Positions 35,171 through 48,736 of a stretch of 64,000 nucleotides of DNA are shown here, piece by piece. The stretch spans positions 91,671,532 through 91,735,531 of the forward strand of contig CM073591.1 of NCBI GenBank assembly GCA_037074705.1, written 5' to 3'. Source of the DNA: Zhengitettix transpicula. Lineage: Eukaryota > Arthropoda > Insecta > Orthoptera > Tetrigidae. The notes under the pieces are model-generated. The model was given only the letters and a program-made list of their open reading frames with translations. It made no database searches and was not told the DNA's origin. Position 1 is the stretch's first letter. Every line of letters starts with the position of its first letter. The translations under genes and the position numbers were made by a program.

Positions 35171-37719
35171 ATATTACAAAATTAAATATTGAGGAAGTGG
35201 CCAAAACAAACACAGCACAAAATTTCTTATATTTATTTGTAATCTTTTTGTTGTTAGAATGGAATCATAGATAATATTTAGTGTTAGAATAATAAAGTAT
35301 ATTAATACTATTGTTATTAATTTAAAAAATATTTCAAAAATCGTCCTAGTATTCTATTTACTTAACATCTTTGGTGAATATAAAAATGATGTATTAATGT
35401 GTTTTTAGATTCATGCAAGTTGATGCATAAGTCGAAGAAACGTGTTTTGTTTTTTAATTAGATTGTTTTGGCCATTTTATCAATATTAAAATTAAATAAT
35501 CTATTTATAATGGTGAGTTTTAATACTACATTAATTTATTCACAAGAATACAGACATGTATAATATATAAAAAGTAAATCTCATATCACAACACGGGAGA
35601 ATTTACTTTTAAATGTTACAGTAATTGAATCTTGCTTTATGTGCTCTAAATATAATTTTTCCATCTATTTTTCATTCTGATTCCATATGAAATTGTACAA
35701 ATACTTGTAGCTCCAAATAATTTCAATATTTCAAAATATGATAAAATACTTTTAAGCACTAAAAAAGTCTCATCCAATGTTGTTACTTGTTGATTTTAAT
35801 TTAATTTAAAAATTCAACTTTTTAGAATTACAGCCTTTATATAAGATTTTCCACTTCTGTCATTGTAATTCAACATTCACATGTACAAATTACAGCATTT
35901 ACAAAAGTCAGCATCAATACATATTTTCTCCAACAAGTAATATAATATTTTTAATTATTGTTGTATGTTAATTTGTGAAGTCATTTAATACTTTTGTGAT
36001 CTAAAAAATTGTGTATATCATCTTTCCCATTTTAGAAATGGGTGTACAAAGAAAATCAAGAACTTGGCTATTTGCCAAAACTTGAGTTAATGGACCTCGC
36101 TTGACCTTCCTAATCAATAATTTATCTGCTTTTATTAAACAATTATCTTAAACAAACATGTTATAATCCCAACAAGTTTGGTTTTGGTAAATATTATACA
36201 ATAAGTATAAAATTACATTAATAGAATCAAATACATTATATTAAAAATACATACATTTATTATGAAGCAAACAAACTACTTTTAGAACACTTACATTGTG
36301 TTACTATATTTTGTCTTAATACATTTATAACAATTGGTTTCTATAAATAGATAAAACATGAACTGAAGCATGCGTTCATATAGAAGTATAAGGCCTGAAA
36401 ACAAAGTGAAATCATTTCATAACTTAAATGATTGCAACTAAATTGAATAGAACAGAGTATGATTTTTTAAGCCATAGTTGGGTATGATAATGGATTTAAT
36501 TAAATTAACTGTTTCTGTATTAGTGAAATATGACTAAGGAACATGAAAATATATAGTTAAAGATTCTTGTTAAGTAGAACATTATGGAACCTAAAAATGA
36601 GATGATTGAGTAGCACATGTAAATTCTGTTTTCTGATATATAACTAAGATAAAACTGCTGAATATGTCAAGGTCTGAGGTTATCACCAGCTGCTTATGCA
36701 ATACACCATTAGTAAATCTTTTCAACCAATAGAAATTAATCTTGAGCAAGAGTTAGAATGATTTAAGCAATTCCATAGTAGATGTTGAAATATAATAAAA
36801 TCAATCAGTTGGAAGAACAGCATTTGTAAAGTAAGTATAATTTCTATGAAGGAAGTGTCACTGTTCTGATATATTTTGTAATAATCATATGTTTTAAAAT
36901 GATTTGCTAATTATACTTTTATGAGTTGTTACCAAGGACCATTCATCATATAAGATGAGCACCAATTAATTTCAATTCCAATTAATACTAACATATTTTA
37001 ATATTTTGTACCCTGAATTTACAATTTTAATTGATTTGTTATTGTAAAAAATTCACTCTAACACAATTACTATATGTTAATCAATATGTTATTCAATGTA
37101 GATTCCATCCAGATTCTGTTGTTATAACTTTTAATAGTAATTGGAAATTTGTTTTTGAGAAAATTATCAGTAAATAAGGATATGTAATTGCGTACAAATG
37201 AAATATATTGACCAAATGAAATGACCTCTTCCTTAACACATTGCTAGCCACCACAGCCCTGTCAAACTGTCCAAAACCCAATTCACAATAGCACCTCATT
37301 CCCAAAGTCACAACATCAACAAATTTGGACCAATACTTCACATTGACTCTACTTAAAGCCTTACACAAGTGGAGAAGACTGGCGATTGATAGGGGAGAAT
37401 GGAATAATATATAATTGAATTGAATAATATTGTACTGATATAATATAATAATAATATGATTATTGTAATTATTATTATGATGACTAATTCCTATCCCCAA
37501 TCTCACCTACTTACTTTGCTTTTTATCTTCCATCTCCAGTTTGTGTGTGTAAAATGTTTATTTTTATGTATGTATGTGTGTATGTATTATTCTGTTATTT
37601 TCCATTGTCGTGACCTTTCTGTGTGTGAGAGAGAGAGTTGTTGACTGGCTATGTAGGGTGTCAATTTTTGCAATCTAACAGCTGGTGCATTAGGGTTAGA
37701 ATTCGATGTTGAGTGGGTG
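35171..37719. other. Gene-free intergenic DNA
   Basis: AT-rich with no recognised coding exon. A slightly GC-richer patch at about 37230-37400 gives a minus-strand frame (CELGFGQFDRAVVASNVL) that I cannot assign; it may be a transposon remnant. Confidence 0.4.
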
Positions 37720-37972
37720 TCAAGTTCTTCAGACCTACTGTCCTGAAGAAGGGGATTCAGGTCTTGAAAAATCTGTCAAGTTCCCATCCTTGCAACTTGC
37801 ATGGAATGGTGTAACATTCCTTCCTGAAGAAGGAGGCTGAGAGCCTCCAAACATTTGAAGAACAAACTTCAGTTCCTTATGGCAATACCACACTTCACTT
37901 TCAGGTAAGCCACAACCTATCTCTCTTTCCTTTCCTTTCCTTTCCATACCAATATTACAATTATATATATAT
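37720..37972. mobile_element. Family B element, right half
   Basis: TTCCTTCCTGAAGAAGGAGG, CAAACATTTGAAGAAC, CACTTCACTTTCAG|GTAAGC and CTCTCTTTCCTTTCC...CCATACCAATATTAC, followed by (TA)n. The left arm is mostly missing. Lies upstream of GNMT copy A, with the splice-like motif in sense orientation. Confidence 0.75.
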
Positions 37973-38040
37973 ATATAGCCTCAGGACAGGGCTGCAGTTT
38001 GGGATAACTACCCACTAAAATATATCTGTTACTAATAATT

Positions 38041-38043
<3 letters not shown>

Positions 38044-38091
<48 letters not shown>
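38044..38091. repeat. (TA)n microsatellite
   Basis: About 48 bases of alternating A and T, about 400 bp upstream of the GNMT copy A start. Confidence 0.95.
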
Positions 38092-38094
<3 letters not shown>

Positions 38095-38203
38095 AATAGT
38101 TTGTTGGATATAACTTTAATTTTACATATGTGTTGTTGGCTTTATAAGTGTTTATTAACATATTTCATATGGTTGCAGAAACAAAATATTTTTATTAAAT
38201 AAA

Positions 38204-38300
38204 GAAGTAGCCAATAGAAAGAAAGAAATAATTGATGAAATAAATAAAGTGTGCTATTTATTTTATCAATTAATTTTGACCTTTTAATTGGCTACTTCAT
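38204..38300. mobile_element. Short MITE with GAAGTAGCCAAT inverted ends
   Basis: GAAGTAGCCAATAGAAAG pairs with CTTTTAATTGGCTACTTC, and TGATGAAATAAATAAAGT pairs with an inner ATTTATTTTATCA. The ends resemble family A (TAGCCAA). Confidence 0.6.
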
Positions 38301-38486
38301 CTAATACAGGTATTTTTATATTTTCAAAATAGTTTTATATACATAGATAAATTGAGTAATATTATATAAGGAAATAACAGATACATAAATATTTAATTGC
38401 ATGTGAATAAGTGTTTCATAAAAAAAATGTTAAATGAATCCTATAAAATAGTTTATTAATTCCACAATTACAATTTATAGCAAACA

Positions 38487-41400
38487 ATGGATACTGTATT
38501 TCAAATGCGTTCAGAGGGAATGCCTGCTGAAGGCATCTGTGATCAATATGCTGATGGTAAAGCTGCTAAAGTTTGGGAAGTATTTATAGGAGACAAAAAC
38601 TCACGAACAAAAAACTACAGAGACTTCCTTGTGGGCCTTCTTAAGAAAAATGGCTGTAAAACCATTTTAGATGTAGCCTGTGGTACAGGGTATGTGATTT
38701 CATTTGATAAATTAATTTATCTTTTGTTGAAGTGTGGATTTTATTAAACCTGTCTCATTAATAATATATACTTTTTCACATCATAGTAGTTGAGATACTC
38801 GATGTACAAAATTCGTGTTTTTATCTTCTTCCACTCCTCCTTATTTGGGGTTTACCACTTTCCCAAATCATATAGAAAGTGTTATAAATAAGTCCTAATA
38901 CCATTCCAATACCTTTTTCTTCCTAAATCACCCCCTCCCCATTTCAAAAAAGGACTTAAAAAGTTGATTGGCAGGAATTAGTACACTGGTCTGAAATTAG
39001 TAAGTATATTTTGAAACTTGTGAGGCCAAGTTAACACAATATTTAATTGTATTTCTACTAAAAAATCTATTAAGCATCCTATTCATTCTGAAATTATTCC
39101 ACAAAATGAAATATGAATTAATCGTTTTAGCTGTAAGTTTGGACTATCTGGTTATAATTAAATACCACAGAAACTGCTGGAGCTATGTTATCACAATGAG
39201 TTAGTTCAAAACTATATTGTAACAAGTAATTCCTAGTTTTCGTCTAATTTAACATACTAATCTCATGATATGGATATAGAATTATTTCTTTCCTCTCAAA
39301 AATGAAGGATAATTAATTGCATAAATAATTAATGATGTGAAATGAAATATACAAAACCTGAAATTTACTTACTGGTGCAGTCTTTTCATATATCTCTAAC
39401 CGAGTAAACAATCGTATTTGTGATGAAACTTTATTCACACTGCACTTTGCTAGATAAATATGATATCTCAGAATTGGCCACAAAAAAATCTATAATGCAT
39501 TATCTTTCTATGTAAAGGAAATATATATATATGGTTTAATTAATTATGTATCTAAATTATGTAAATATTAAAATTGAACAGAAAGATACCATCACAGAAG
39601 TAAGAATTTAATAATAACAGGATTAATTAAAACTTTATTATTGTCATAATGTAATACAAAATTAATTTAATTCTTAGACATGAGTAGATTTTTCATGATT
39701 TTAGGTAAATAAAAGACAAAAATAAGTGATAAAAATATACCACACAATGTTTCTGCAATCCTTGTTACTTTTTTTAATTGATTTAAAATGCAAATCACCT
39801 GATGAGACCAGCAAGGATTGCAGAAACATTGTGTGGAATTTATTTTATCACTTTTTTTGCCTCTCTTTTGGCTATTTATTTACCTAATTAGTATATTTTT
39901 AACACAGACATTTTACATTTTATAATTTTCATGTTTTTGTGTATTTTTTATTTAATGAATATTTACAGGATAGACTCTATTATGCTATTGGAAGAAGGCT
40001 TCAAGGTTGTATCTGTTGATGCATCTGACAAAATGCTGAAACATGCACTGAAAGCAAGGTGGAATCGAAGGATGGAGCCAGCATTTAATAATTGGGGTAA
40101 TTTAATTTCTAAAATCTATTAAAAGGTATAACATTTAAATAATTTACTTTCCAACTAAATATATAGAAATTAATTTTCAAACTATTTAGTTTGACAAACA
40201 TTCACATCAACATGTGCATTTGGTAATGGCATTGTATTGAATCAAGTTTCTAAACAATGTAAGCACAATAACATTCAGATTATTCTGTGCTAATATAAGC
40301 TGAAAATTATGCACATTCACTGTTGAATGACCCAAATGAAAATAAAATTTTGGTTTGGTTCTACACCAATATTGCTCATTTTGAGTTTGAGTTAATGTGT
40401 TGTTTAGAATTAATTAAAATTACCATAAAAGGATTATGCAACTGGAGATAATTTATTATGCATCTTTGTCTCTAATGCAATCAACTTGAGTTTTGCTGAA
40501 GTCTTTACATATTATTTTATCTCAAATAAATTGATAAAAAGCAAGAAAATTTTTGTGAAGGACAGGATGTTGTGTAGCTGAGGAAGAAAACTAGTCATAA
40601 ATTAGATAAAAGTTTCTGACTTATATCTGCGTTCTTAAATAATTTTTCTCCTGACTGAATTGAATGATTAATTTCAATTTATATGCAACTCTGTATTTAT
40701 AGACTATGCAACTCACATTTTTCACAATGTTCAAATGACTGTGCTAGGTGCTTTCACTTACAGGTGGCCTAATCAACAAGAAGCTAGAATTTTGGAAATA
40801 TGATGTGCCATGAATGACTTAAGTAAATAGATATCAGACTGTATGAGAAATCTATTAGGAATCCTGATTCACTAAACTATTAGTCATAAAATGACTATAG
40901 AACAATGCTTAAACCTGATCTAGTTTTCTCACAACAACAAAAAATAATTTCTTTAACACAATCTATATTAGGGTTTTCTCTTCGATGATAATTTTAAATC
41001 TAATTAATTGTTCCTAATAATTCTGAGTTAGTTGAGTGAGAAGTTAATATTTATTTCTGTTTGTATCATTCTTCAATTTTTTGAAAACTTTCTTTCAACA
41101 TATAATTTTTTAACTCCGTGACTTTCAGGATTTCATTTCACAATTAGTGATTATATGGAGATATGAATGTCTATGTTAGTAGCCTACCCTCTGGGAACAA
41201 GGGTTACTCATTAATTATCCTGTGTCTGGCTCGAGGAGGGGCATTGCCTGACTGAATCTCACGAGCCAGGCACTTATATTGAAAATAAGCAGGTAATTTT
41301 TCCTTAAAAAGCTCAATTGTACCATTTTATTGAATAGTTAGAATTTTTAATCAAAAGGATAAAAGTATTTGAATTCATTAGTAATAATATCTACACTGAT

Positions 41401-44400
41401 ATTGTGATACTTTGTATTAAAATATGTGCCATGCATTCTTATTTCTTAATTTATATAGTAATTGAAGAGGCTAATTGGTTGACCCTGGCAAGTGATATAA
41501 AAGACTACATGAATGATGGTTTTGATGCTGTTATATGCCTAGGAAATTCCTTTGCACACTTGCCTGATGTTACAGGAGACCAAGCAGACCAAAAGTATGT
41601 TTTAATTTCAATTTAATCAAAAGTCAGTTATTTCTTTATCATACTGAAGAATCAATTAATTTTGTTCTAAAAAATTATTTTGTCATATTTTCATATTATA
41701 TTGTTGTAAGTGAGTAACTTTTTGTTGAAAAATAATGGACAGGAATAGTACCAGTAATATTTTTCATTTTATTTTTCAAGGACTGAGCATTGTGGTGGCT
41801 GGCCACACTATGCAACCAGTCAGTACAATGGTCAGTCCTCTGTCCTGAAGAAGGTGGCTTAGGCATGTTTCTCAGCCTGATGATGCCAACTATTGATTTA
41901 AGCTGCTCTCTATCCATATTTATAGTCTAAATGAGCTAAGTAATTTGACAATGTCAAAATACAAACAAAATTAAATATGTGATTTAATAAATTGTTTGAG
42001 GTACAATTTAAGTAACAAAGAAAAGTGGCAGAATGAGCAATGAGCATTAGACAAGGTGTGACTAACTAAAGCATTGAATTTGTTTTTTTTAGTTCTGGCA
42101 AGCAAAAATAGAGTGTTTTAAGGGATCTATGGGAAGTGTATACCAATACTTCTGAGTTAAATCAAATAATATAATGTTGATTGTATTGCATAGAATATTT
42201 TTAATTCTGTAATAAACCAACTATTGTGATCATCATGTTAACTTTTTATGGTTTATGAAATTTATATTTGTATACATGTATTATATGTAAATTAATTTAT
42301 TTTTAACTTATTTACAGAAAAGCACTAGCAAATTTTAAGAAATGTGTCAAACCTGGTGGACTACTGTTAATTGATCATCGTAATTATGACAATATTTTGG
42401 AAACTTGCCGTACTCCAACACATTGCATCTATTATAATGTAAGTATCAAGCTGGAAGTTTTATATATATACTTGATTTATTGATATTTATTCTGCCTTCA
42501 GGAACTTGGACTTGGTCCACAATTTTTCTTCTCGAACATGCTCTGTCCTGAGCTCTGTATTCATTGCACAGTATCTTCTTTTTTCTCCTTTAAAGTTGCC
42601 TAATACCTGCACTCTACATCTCCCACAACCTGTATTGTATACCTATGCCAGATTCAAACTATGCTGTAAAATGAAACCATCAGTTATTGAATTCAAGCTG
42701 CATTATTTGAATTAATGTGAGAATGCAGTACAGTTTAAGAAATTGAATGGATGATTTTGTGTCTACGTATATAAATGGTTAACACTCATAAAGATCAAAT
42801 TTGATTTACTTTGAGGAATTAATGGATTTTTCTTCCAGAAGATTGTAGGACATTTTGCTAAGAATGATTATGTAAATATTTTAAAATTATTTATCTAAGT
42901 GAACCCTTGGGGAATTAACTTAATTTGTTTGGTTATATCTCAAATTGTTCATAATCTGAATCAATCTTTTCCATTAAAATACAGTAAAGAGTTTTACAAG
43001 TAACTCATACAACATGAATACACTTTAAATTAATAGTTTATAAGAAAAATATTACATAAAAATTAAATAAATTCAACAATTTAGAAGTTTGTCAATTTCA
43101 ATTGCAGAAATTGTATAAATTTATAATATATAAATTGTATAATTTACTTCCATACATCCACACAGATTAATACTTAAAAATATCTTAGTTATAATTACCA
43201 TTTATACTTTACTATTTGTCTTGGACAATTTAAATTTATTCAGTTCAAATGAGTGTGCTACTTGACTGATAAAAAATTCAATATTTTGCAATACATACAA
43301 AAAACTTACTCCACCGCAATGGAATAATTTGATGATTTTGCATAATTATTGAAGAGTTGACTAATACATTAGGGATTGAAGTATTTATATGTAAATATGG
43401 AAGATAATTTAAGACATTAATAAATATTGATTTTCAGAGTGACCATACGACTGAGATTATGACATCAGTGCTCTATGTGGAGGGAAAAGCAAGCGTAGTT
43501 ACAATGGATTATGTCATTGATATGACAGATGAAACAACAAAGATCGAAGGAAAAGATAGAAATATTAAAGAAACAAGGTACTACTTCATACCCTATTTTC
43601 TAATACATATAGTTATGTTCAGTTTATATATGCTCAGAAATTATATATAAAAAATAGAAGAGTACTTATTTAGCATGGCATTTTATTTTTAACATAGTTT
43701 TGCTTTCTTTATGATAATTATAGCTATGAAATCTATGTTGTTCATAATAGGTATGAAAATTGCTTGTAATTGGTGCTAACATTATCTTCAAGACATTCAG
43801 AAATCAAGATAATTGTACAAAACCTTTATGATACAATTATTTTTGTATGTATATTTATGATTTGAAAATGAAACAATATAATTACATTCTTAGATAAAAA
43901 TAAAAATTTCAGTCTTAGTGTATTGTTACACTAACAAGGGAACCCCACAATCAAGTGTACTTTAAAACTAATAACAAACAGGAATGGAATAAACATAATT
44001 TGGTCCTGAATCAGTCATAGAATAAAGTCAGTGGATCTGGCCAATTCTCAGGCCATGAGCCCAATCTGTGAACTGAAACAGAGATGGGTGAATGACCTTA
44101 ATCTACTACATAACGTGCAGAGTGCAACAGAATCAATTAAATAGGTTTATGGGTCATTAAATATTTAATTTTATATTTTCGAATTCATCAATAAATAACA
44201 TTTATATTCATTATATTTTGAAAGTAATCTTATAACATTAATACTTTGGAGTCAAGCACCTATAATAAATAAACAAATTAATTACTCTATAATAAACAAT
44301 TACAATTGAATTATACATTAAAACAAATGTTTATTTATTATGATAAGCAAATCCTCAAAACTTAATCTCTGACACAATTATATAATCTAATACATAAAAC

Positions 44401-47357
44401 AGACTGTACAATTGTGTGTATGTTCCGCACACAAATCTACACCCAAGGAGAAAATTTGACCAAATTTTGTACATGTATTTGTTGCAAACTGGAATCAAAC
44501 ACTACTACCATCCCCAAAAGTCGTGGCAGAAATTATCGAACATGCTAAAATGGACGATATTTGTGTAGGATAAATATTTTTCGGGGTCAATGAGATTGAT
44601 AGTGTTTGTCCTGATGATTTTTGTCAATAATTTAAACCTCTTTTGGTGTGATCCTTAGGGATCATTACATAAAAATAATGTGAAAGCAATCAATATTGGT
44701 GTCGATTCAGGCGTTATGAATGTCTCTGAGTTTAATTATGACATTAAAATTGTCAGTTAACCTGAGGGGGCTGGGGTGGAAATTTTCAAACATGCTAAAT
44801 CAGTTGATATTTGCTTGGAATAAATATCTTTTGGGGTCAACGTGATTGATAGCCTCTGCATAAGTACGATAAATCACTTCTTGACTAATAGATTAATGTG
44901 GAATTAAATATCTTTTTGGGATTATATAAATAAATACACAGGTAATGCCGGACACTCAGCTAGTGCTAAATAAAACATTACTTATTGGCCTCCCAATATG
45001 TCGGAAATAAGATTCCACTTAAGACATTTGAATTTGTCAGCAGCTAGATAATGAAATAGCTAATTATATTAAGATGTTAGTTAACAAGACTCATGTAATG
45101 CCATGTAAAACTTCTTTCTCCAATCCTGTTGTACTATTGGACAACATACCACCAGCTGGTTTTGTGTAGCCCAAAGTGTAAGCAAATTGAGTCTCATAGC
45201 TGACAGCAGGGTAAAGTTGGTAACTAGGTGTTTCCTAAGAGTTGCTCTGGGTTGAATACCAAATTTGATTTGATTTGATTTTAACTGTTGCTGACTACAA
45301 TTATAAGTGCAAAGTATCCCACTTTTGCATCTGATTTTATTCTGAGGGACAATCTATAACACTCCTAATGCTCTAATTTATTTGTACTTCTTCACTATAA
45401 TGATATAATCTCCCTCACCATCTACTTAGAAAAAGAGTACTCATTTGAATTTTTAGCTCACTTATCACTTCACACCAAAAATACTCATATCTGTCCCATC
45501 AATTACTTCCCATGCATATTGGTCAGCTAGTCATTCACAATGGAATCATGCATTCACCTCTGTTTCCCTTGACATTTGGGTGTCATAAATTGCCTTGATG
45601 TATAACTTTACTGTTAGGGCCATTGGTTTATTTTTATAGCTCACAGAGAACCACACCTTGATAAGCCTGTATCCAAAAACCCTTGTGTTGTGTTTTTGAT
45701 CAATGAGCACTGATACCTATTTTTGTCATAGTGTTTGCATCAGGTTTTGCTAATACACAAACATTCCCTATGTGCCCACATTTGTAATTTTTGAAATTGT
45801 AACAAATTTTATGCATTACTCATTTTGCTTATTTATATTTCTTTGAATAGCAGACTGTTATCAGCAACAATTTAATATATTTATTATGATTTTCCACCCA
45901 ACACTGCCTCACCATTGACAGTTCTTTTTGGCGATGACACAGATTTACTCTTTATTGGAAACTTTAAAGAGAAAGTCCTCTCTGTAACTAACAATCAGTT
46001 ACTCAACTGGCTGTATACTTATGAACTTATATTGAATACAGACAAAACCATTTTTATGCATTTTAAACCCTCTAAAACCAATATTATAAACTAGACTGTA
46101 TAAAACTAGGAACTGTGGTAATAAACAACTCACCAGCCACTAAATTCTTGAGTATTTGGATACATGATAATTTACAGTGGATCATAGAATATATTTGTAA
46201 TAAACTGAACATCATCTGTAATGTATTCAGAGTCATGAATAAAATCTCTGGCATTGCTACTCTTCAGACAGCCTACTTTGTTTATGTTAACTCACTAATA
46301 TCATTTGGGATACCTTTTTGGAGATACCATCACAAGAAAGTATTTACTCTGCAAAAAAAAAGATTTTAAAAATTATAAATGATGCACCTTTTCAATGTCC
46401 TACCAGACCCATTTTCAGGGATTTTGGGATACTTTCTGTCCATATACATAATTGAAATGGTCTGCTTTATTAATAAAAGCTGTGATAGGTACAGTCTGAA
46501 AAGAGACATTCATGCACACAATACATGTGTGTATAATAATGTACATGTACAGCTTCAAAGACTAAAAAAAGTCAAACTGGTCTAAATTATATTGGAGCGG
46601 TGTTGTATAACAAACTACCAGCTGATATAAAGGGGCTGCCAGCTGCATTTCGAAACAATATAAATAAATTATTGGAAAAACAGTGTTTCTACTCCATTCA
46701 TGAGTATCTGGTTGCCAACCTCCATTAACTTTCAAATGTGTCTGTGTGTATTTCCTCAACTTTGTATGTAATTATGTAGTTTAAATTATTATAATTTTCA
46801 GCTTTATTATTTAATGTCACATATTTAGCTGTATATGTAATTATGTTGTTTTAATTATTATAATATTCAACTTTTATATCTAACTTGTTGTATACTTAGC
46901 TATTAAGTATCACTTGACTTGTCCTATTCTTGTATATCAAGATTTGTGGATTAAATAGATGCAATACAACACACTGTTGTATGTTATAATTACAACAGCT
47001 ATTATATAATGAATTAATGGTTTATAGTTTGTTTGAGATCTGGTCAGTACAGTTAGTTAATTTATTTTTGATTCATTCACTAGATCATAGATAATGATTT
47101 ATTAATTTACAATATTTTAAAAATTAGTTATAATTAAATCCAAGTGCCAATTGTGAATCATATAATCATCTAAAATGCTTCTTTACAGCCGGTTCAGACT
47201 GTGTTACTATCCTCACCTACTTCACGTTTTCAAAAAGATGCTACAGGATACATTTGGACCAAAAAGTTCTCATACTTTGTATGCTGACTTCAAAAGTCTA
47301 GCTGAAGTAGAAACACCAGCATTCTACATACATGTTATGAAAAAACATGTCTCTTGA
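38487..47357 (+). CDS. Gnmt: Glycine N-methyltransferase, copy A, 6 coding exons, 298 aa
   Basis: Exons: 38487-38689, 39969-40096, 41459-41594, 42318-42438, 43438-43577, 47189-47357; all junctions are GT-AG and in phase, giving 299 codons including TGA. The enzyme transfers a methyl group from S-adenosylmethionine to glycine, making sarcosine and S-adenosylhomocysteine, as a cytosolic tetramer that buffers the SAM/SAH ratio. Visible hallmarks: N-terminal DQYADG with Tyr21; SAM motif [12 protein letters not shown] (61-71); [36 protein letters not shown] (111-120); [12 protein letters not shown] with Asn140; LLIDHRNYD with Arg177; YYN; and RLCYYPH (246-252). The length matches vertebrate GNMT (295 aa). 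The ATG is preceded by TTTATAG, a possible acceptor for a 5'-UTR intron. Intron 5 (3.6 kb) carries a tandem-module repeat and a LINE fragment. Convergent with copy B. Confidence 0.95.
39694..39895. mobile_element. Fold-back element, family A, in GNMT copy A intron 1
   Basis: TAGGTAAATAAAAGACAAAAA...GTGATAAAAATATACCACAC pairs with GTGTGGAATTTATTTTATCAC...GGCTATTTATTTACCTA. Inner GTTTCTGCAATCCTTG pairs with CAAGGATTGCAGAAAC. It ends 74 bp before exon 2. Confidence 0.8.
41740..41950. mobile_element. Family B fold-back element, degenerate, in GNMT copy A intron 3
   Basis: GGCTGGCCACACTATGC, GTCCTGAAGAAGGTGGCTTAGGC, CTATTGATTTAAGC and CTCTCTATCC; the splice-like motif is lost. Confidence 0.5.
44400..44860. 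repeat. Second copy of the approximately 250-270-bp tandem-module repeat
   Basis: Shares with 9130-9850 a left border (GT(A/G)TGTTCC(A/G)CA(C/T)AC, TCTACACCC) and the modules AAATATTTTTCGGGGTCAATG / AAATATCTTTTGGGGTCAACG, 251 bp apart, and CATTACATAAAAATAATG. Lies in GNMT copy A intron 5. Confidence 0.65.
45890..46975 (+). mobile_element. LINE fragment: reverse transcriptase C-terminal half plus 3' UTR
   Basis: From about 45900 the plus strand encodes [15 protein letters not shown] (the RT catalytic box, normally ADD), then [11 protein letters not shown], a frame from 46115 ([12 protein letters not shown]..., ...LISFGIPFW), and near 46590-46727 [19 protein letters not shown], each typical of the end of jockey/CR1-type RTs. 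Stops and frameshifts show it is dead. It lies in sense orientation in intron 5 of GNMT copy A. Confidence 0.75.
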
Positions 47358-47458
47358 TATGCATAATTGGTGTAGTTTTAAGGAGATAATGTTCTAAACT
47401 TGACAACCATTTTTCTAATGAGCTACAAAATTGTAAATATAAATGTTTATTTTCTGAA

Positions 47459-47464
47459 AATAAA
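47459..47464 (+). terminator. Candidate polyadenylation signal of GNMT copy A
   Basis: AATAAA about 100 bases after the stop codon of copy A. Confidence 0.5.
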
Positions 47465-48499
47465 TATATTTTACATACCAATTCCTACATAACTTTCCCA
47501 AAAGTATTGAAGGGTGAAATACATATGTATTATCGTATTTGCATGGAGCAACTGAACAGATTATTTCCTGAATTTTGTGGTAACTTCAAATAATTTTTTT
47601 AATACTTACAATTGTTAGGTAATAATAATTTGTTCAATAACTGAATTGAATTTGTTCTATCTTTTACTTAAATAACAGTTTTTATAACAGAAATGAATTA
47701 AAAGCACAATTTGGAAATACAATAATTGGTTGAATATAACATAAGAAATTGTGCACTTAAATTATGACATGGAAAAAATGCTCATCATTGAAAATGATTT
47801 AATGCTGTCAACAGTTGAAACTATAATTAGACAGCTAGAATGTAAATTATATTTTGAATTAGTTGTCTGCAAAGTTTTTTTGACATTTTTATCCTATCCT
47901 ATAAAATGTTAATGAAGAAAACTATTTTATTAGAAAGTACAATTATTAACATATGACAAAATATATTTTTAGATTAATCTTGAATAGTGACTCAGAAAAT
48001 TAAGTACACTATCGATATAATTTCAGTCATACTACTAAGTAAATAAATACAACAATTTCATAATATGCTTTTAAACTTCTGCACTGGTTTTAACATTTAC
48101 TCATATAGCCCATTCTGAGATAAAAGAAAAATTTCAAGAAATACAGATATTTACGAAATATTATACTATCAGAGATCGAAGATTTTCGCAGTGTATATTC
48201 TTTCTTGGGTTTCACTTAACTTGAGAAAGATGGTAGAACATACTATCAAAATGTCGTAGCTTAAGCTTATTTTAAACCAGGTGAAAACCTAAGAACTGTT
48301 TATCCAAATATTAAACTGTCACCTTTTGTGCACTATCAAGTACTTACTCTATTATTTCATTGAAAATTTGGTAATAAGTACTTTTAGGCCAAGGTTTACG
48401 ACCTTTTATTAGAACTAGTTAAATAATTAACTTGGAAGGAAGAAAGGAAAGTATTCATAATTTCCATAGACACATCTCGAAACATTCGTAAAAAAATAG
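47465..48499. other. Gap between the convergent GNMT genes
   Basis: AT-rich intergenic DNA beyond the 3' untranslated regions of both copies. No repeat family or RNA gene recognised. Confidence 0.4.
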
Positions 48500-48505
48500 T
48501 TTATT
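48500..48505 (-). terminator. Candidate polyadenylation signal of GNMT copy B
   Basis: AATAAA on the minus strand about 230 bases beyond the TAA stop of copy B, in the 1.4 kb gap between the two convergent GNMT genes. Confidence 0.35.
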
Positions 48506-48736
48506 ATAAAATTATGTTTTCCTTTTCAATCAATAATTGTACATTTCCTATATTGCTATGATGAACTGTGATATGCAACAACTTAATTTTGTGTGATTTG
48601 TGTTTATAAGTATTATTTAATTTGTCAACAAACTACAAGCACTAATTACACATACATTTTACAATACTTGCTTGATAAGATTAAAATAGATGTGAATATA
48701 ACTATAAATACAAAACATGTATAAACTGGAATAAAA

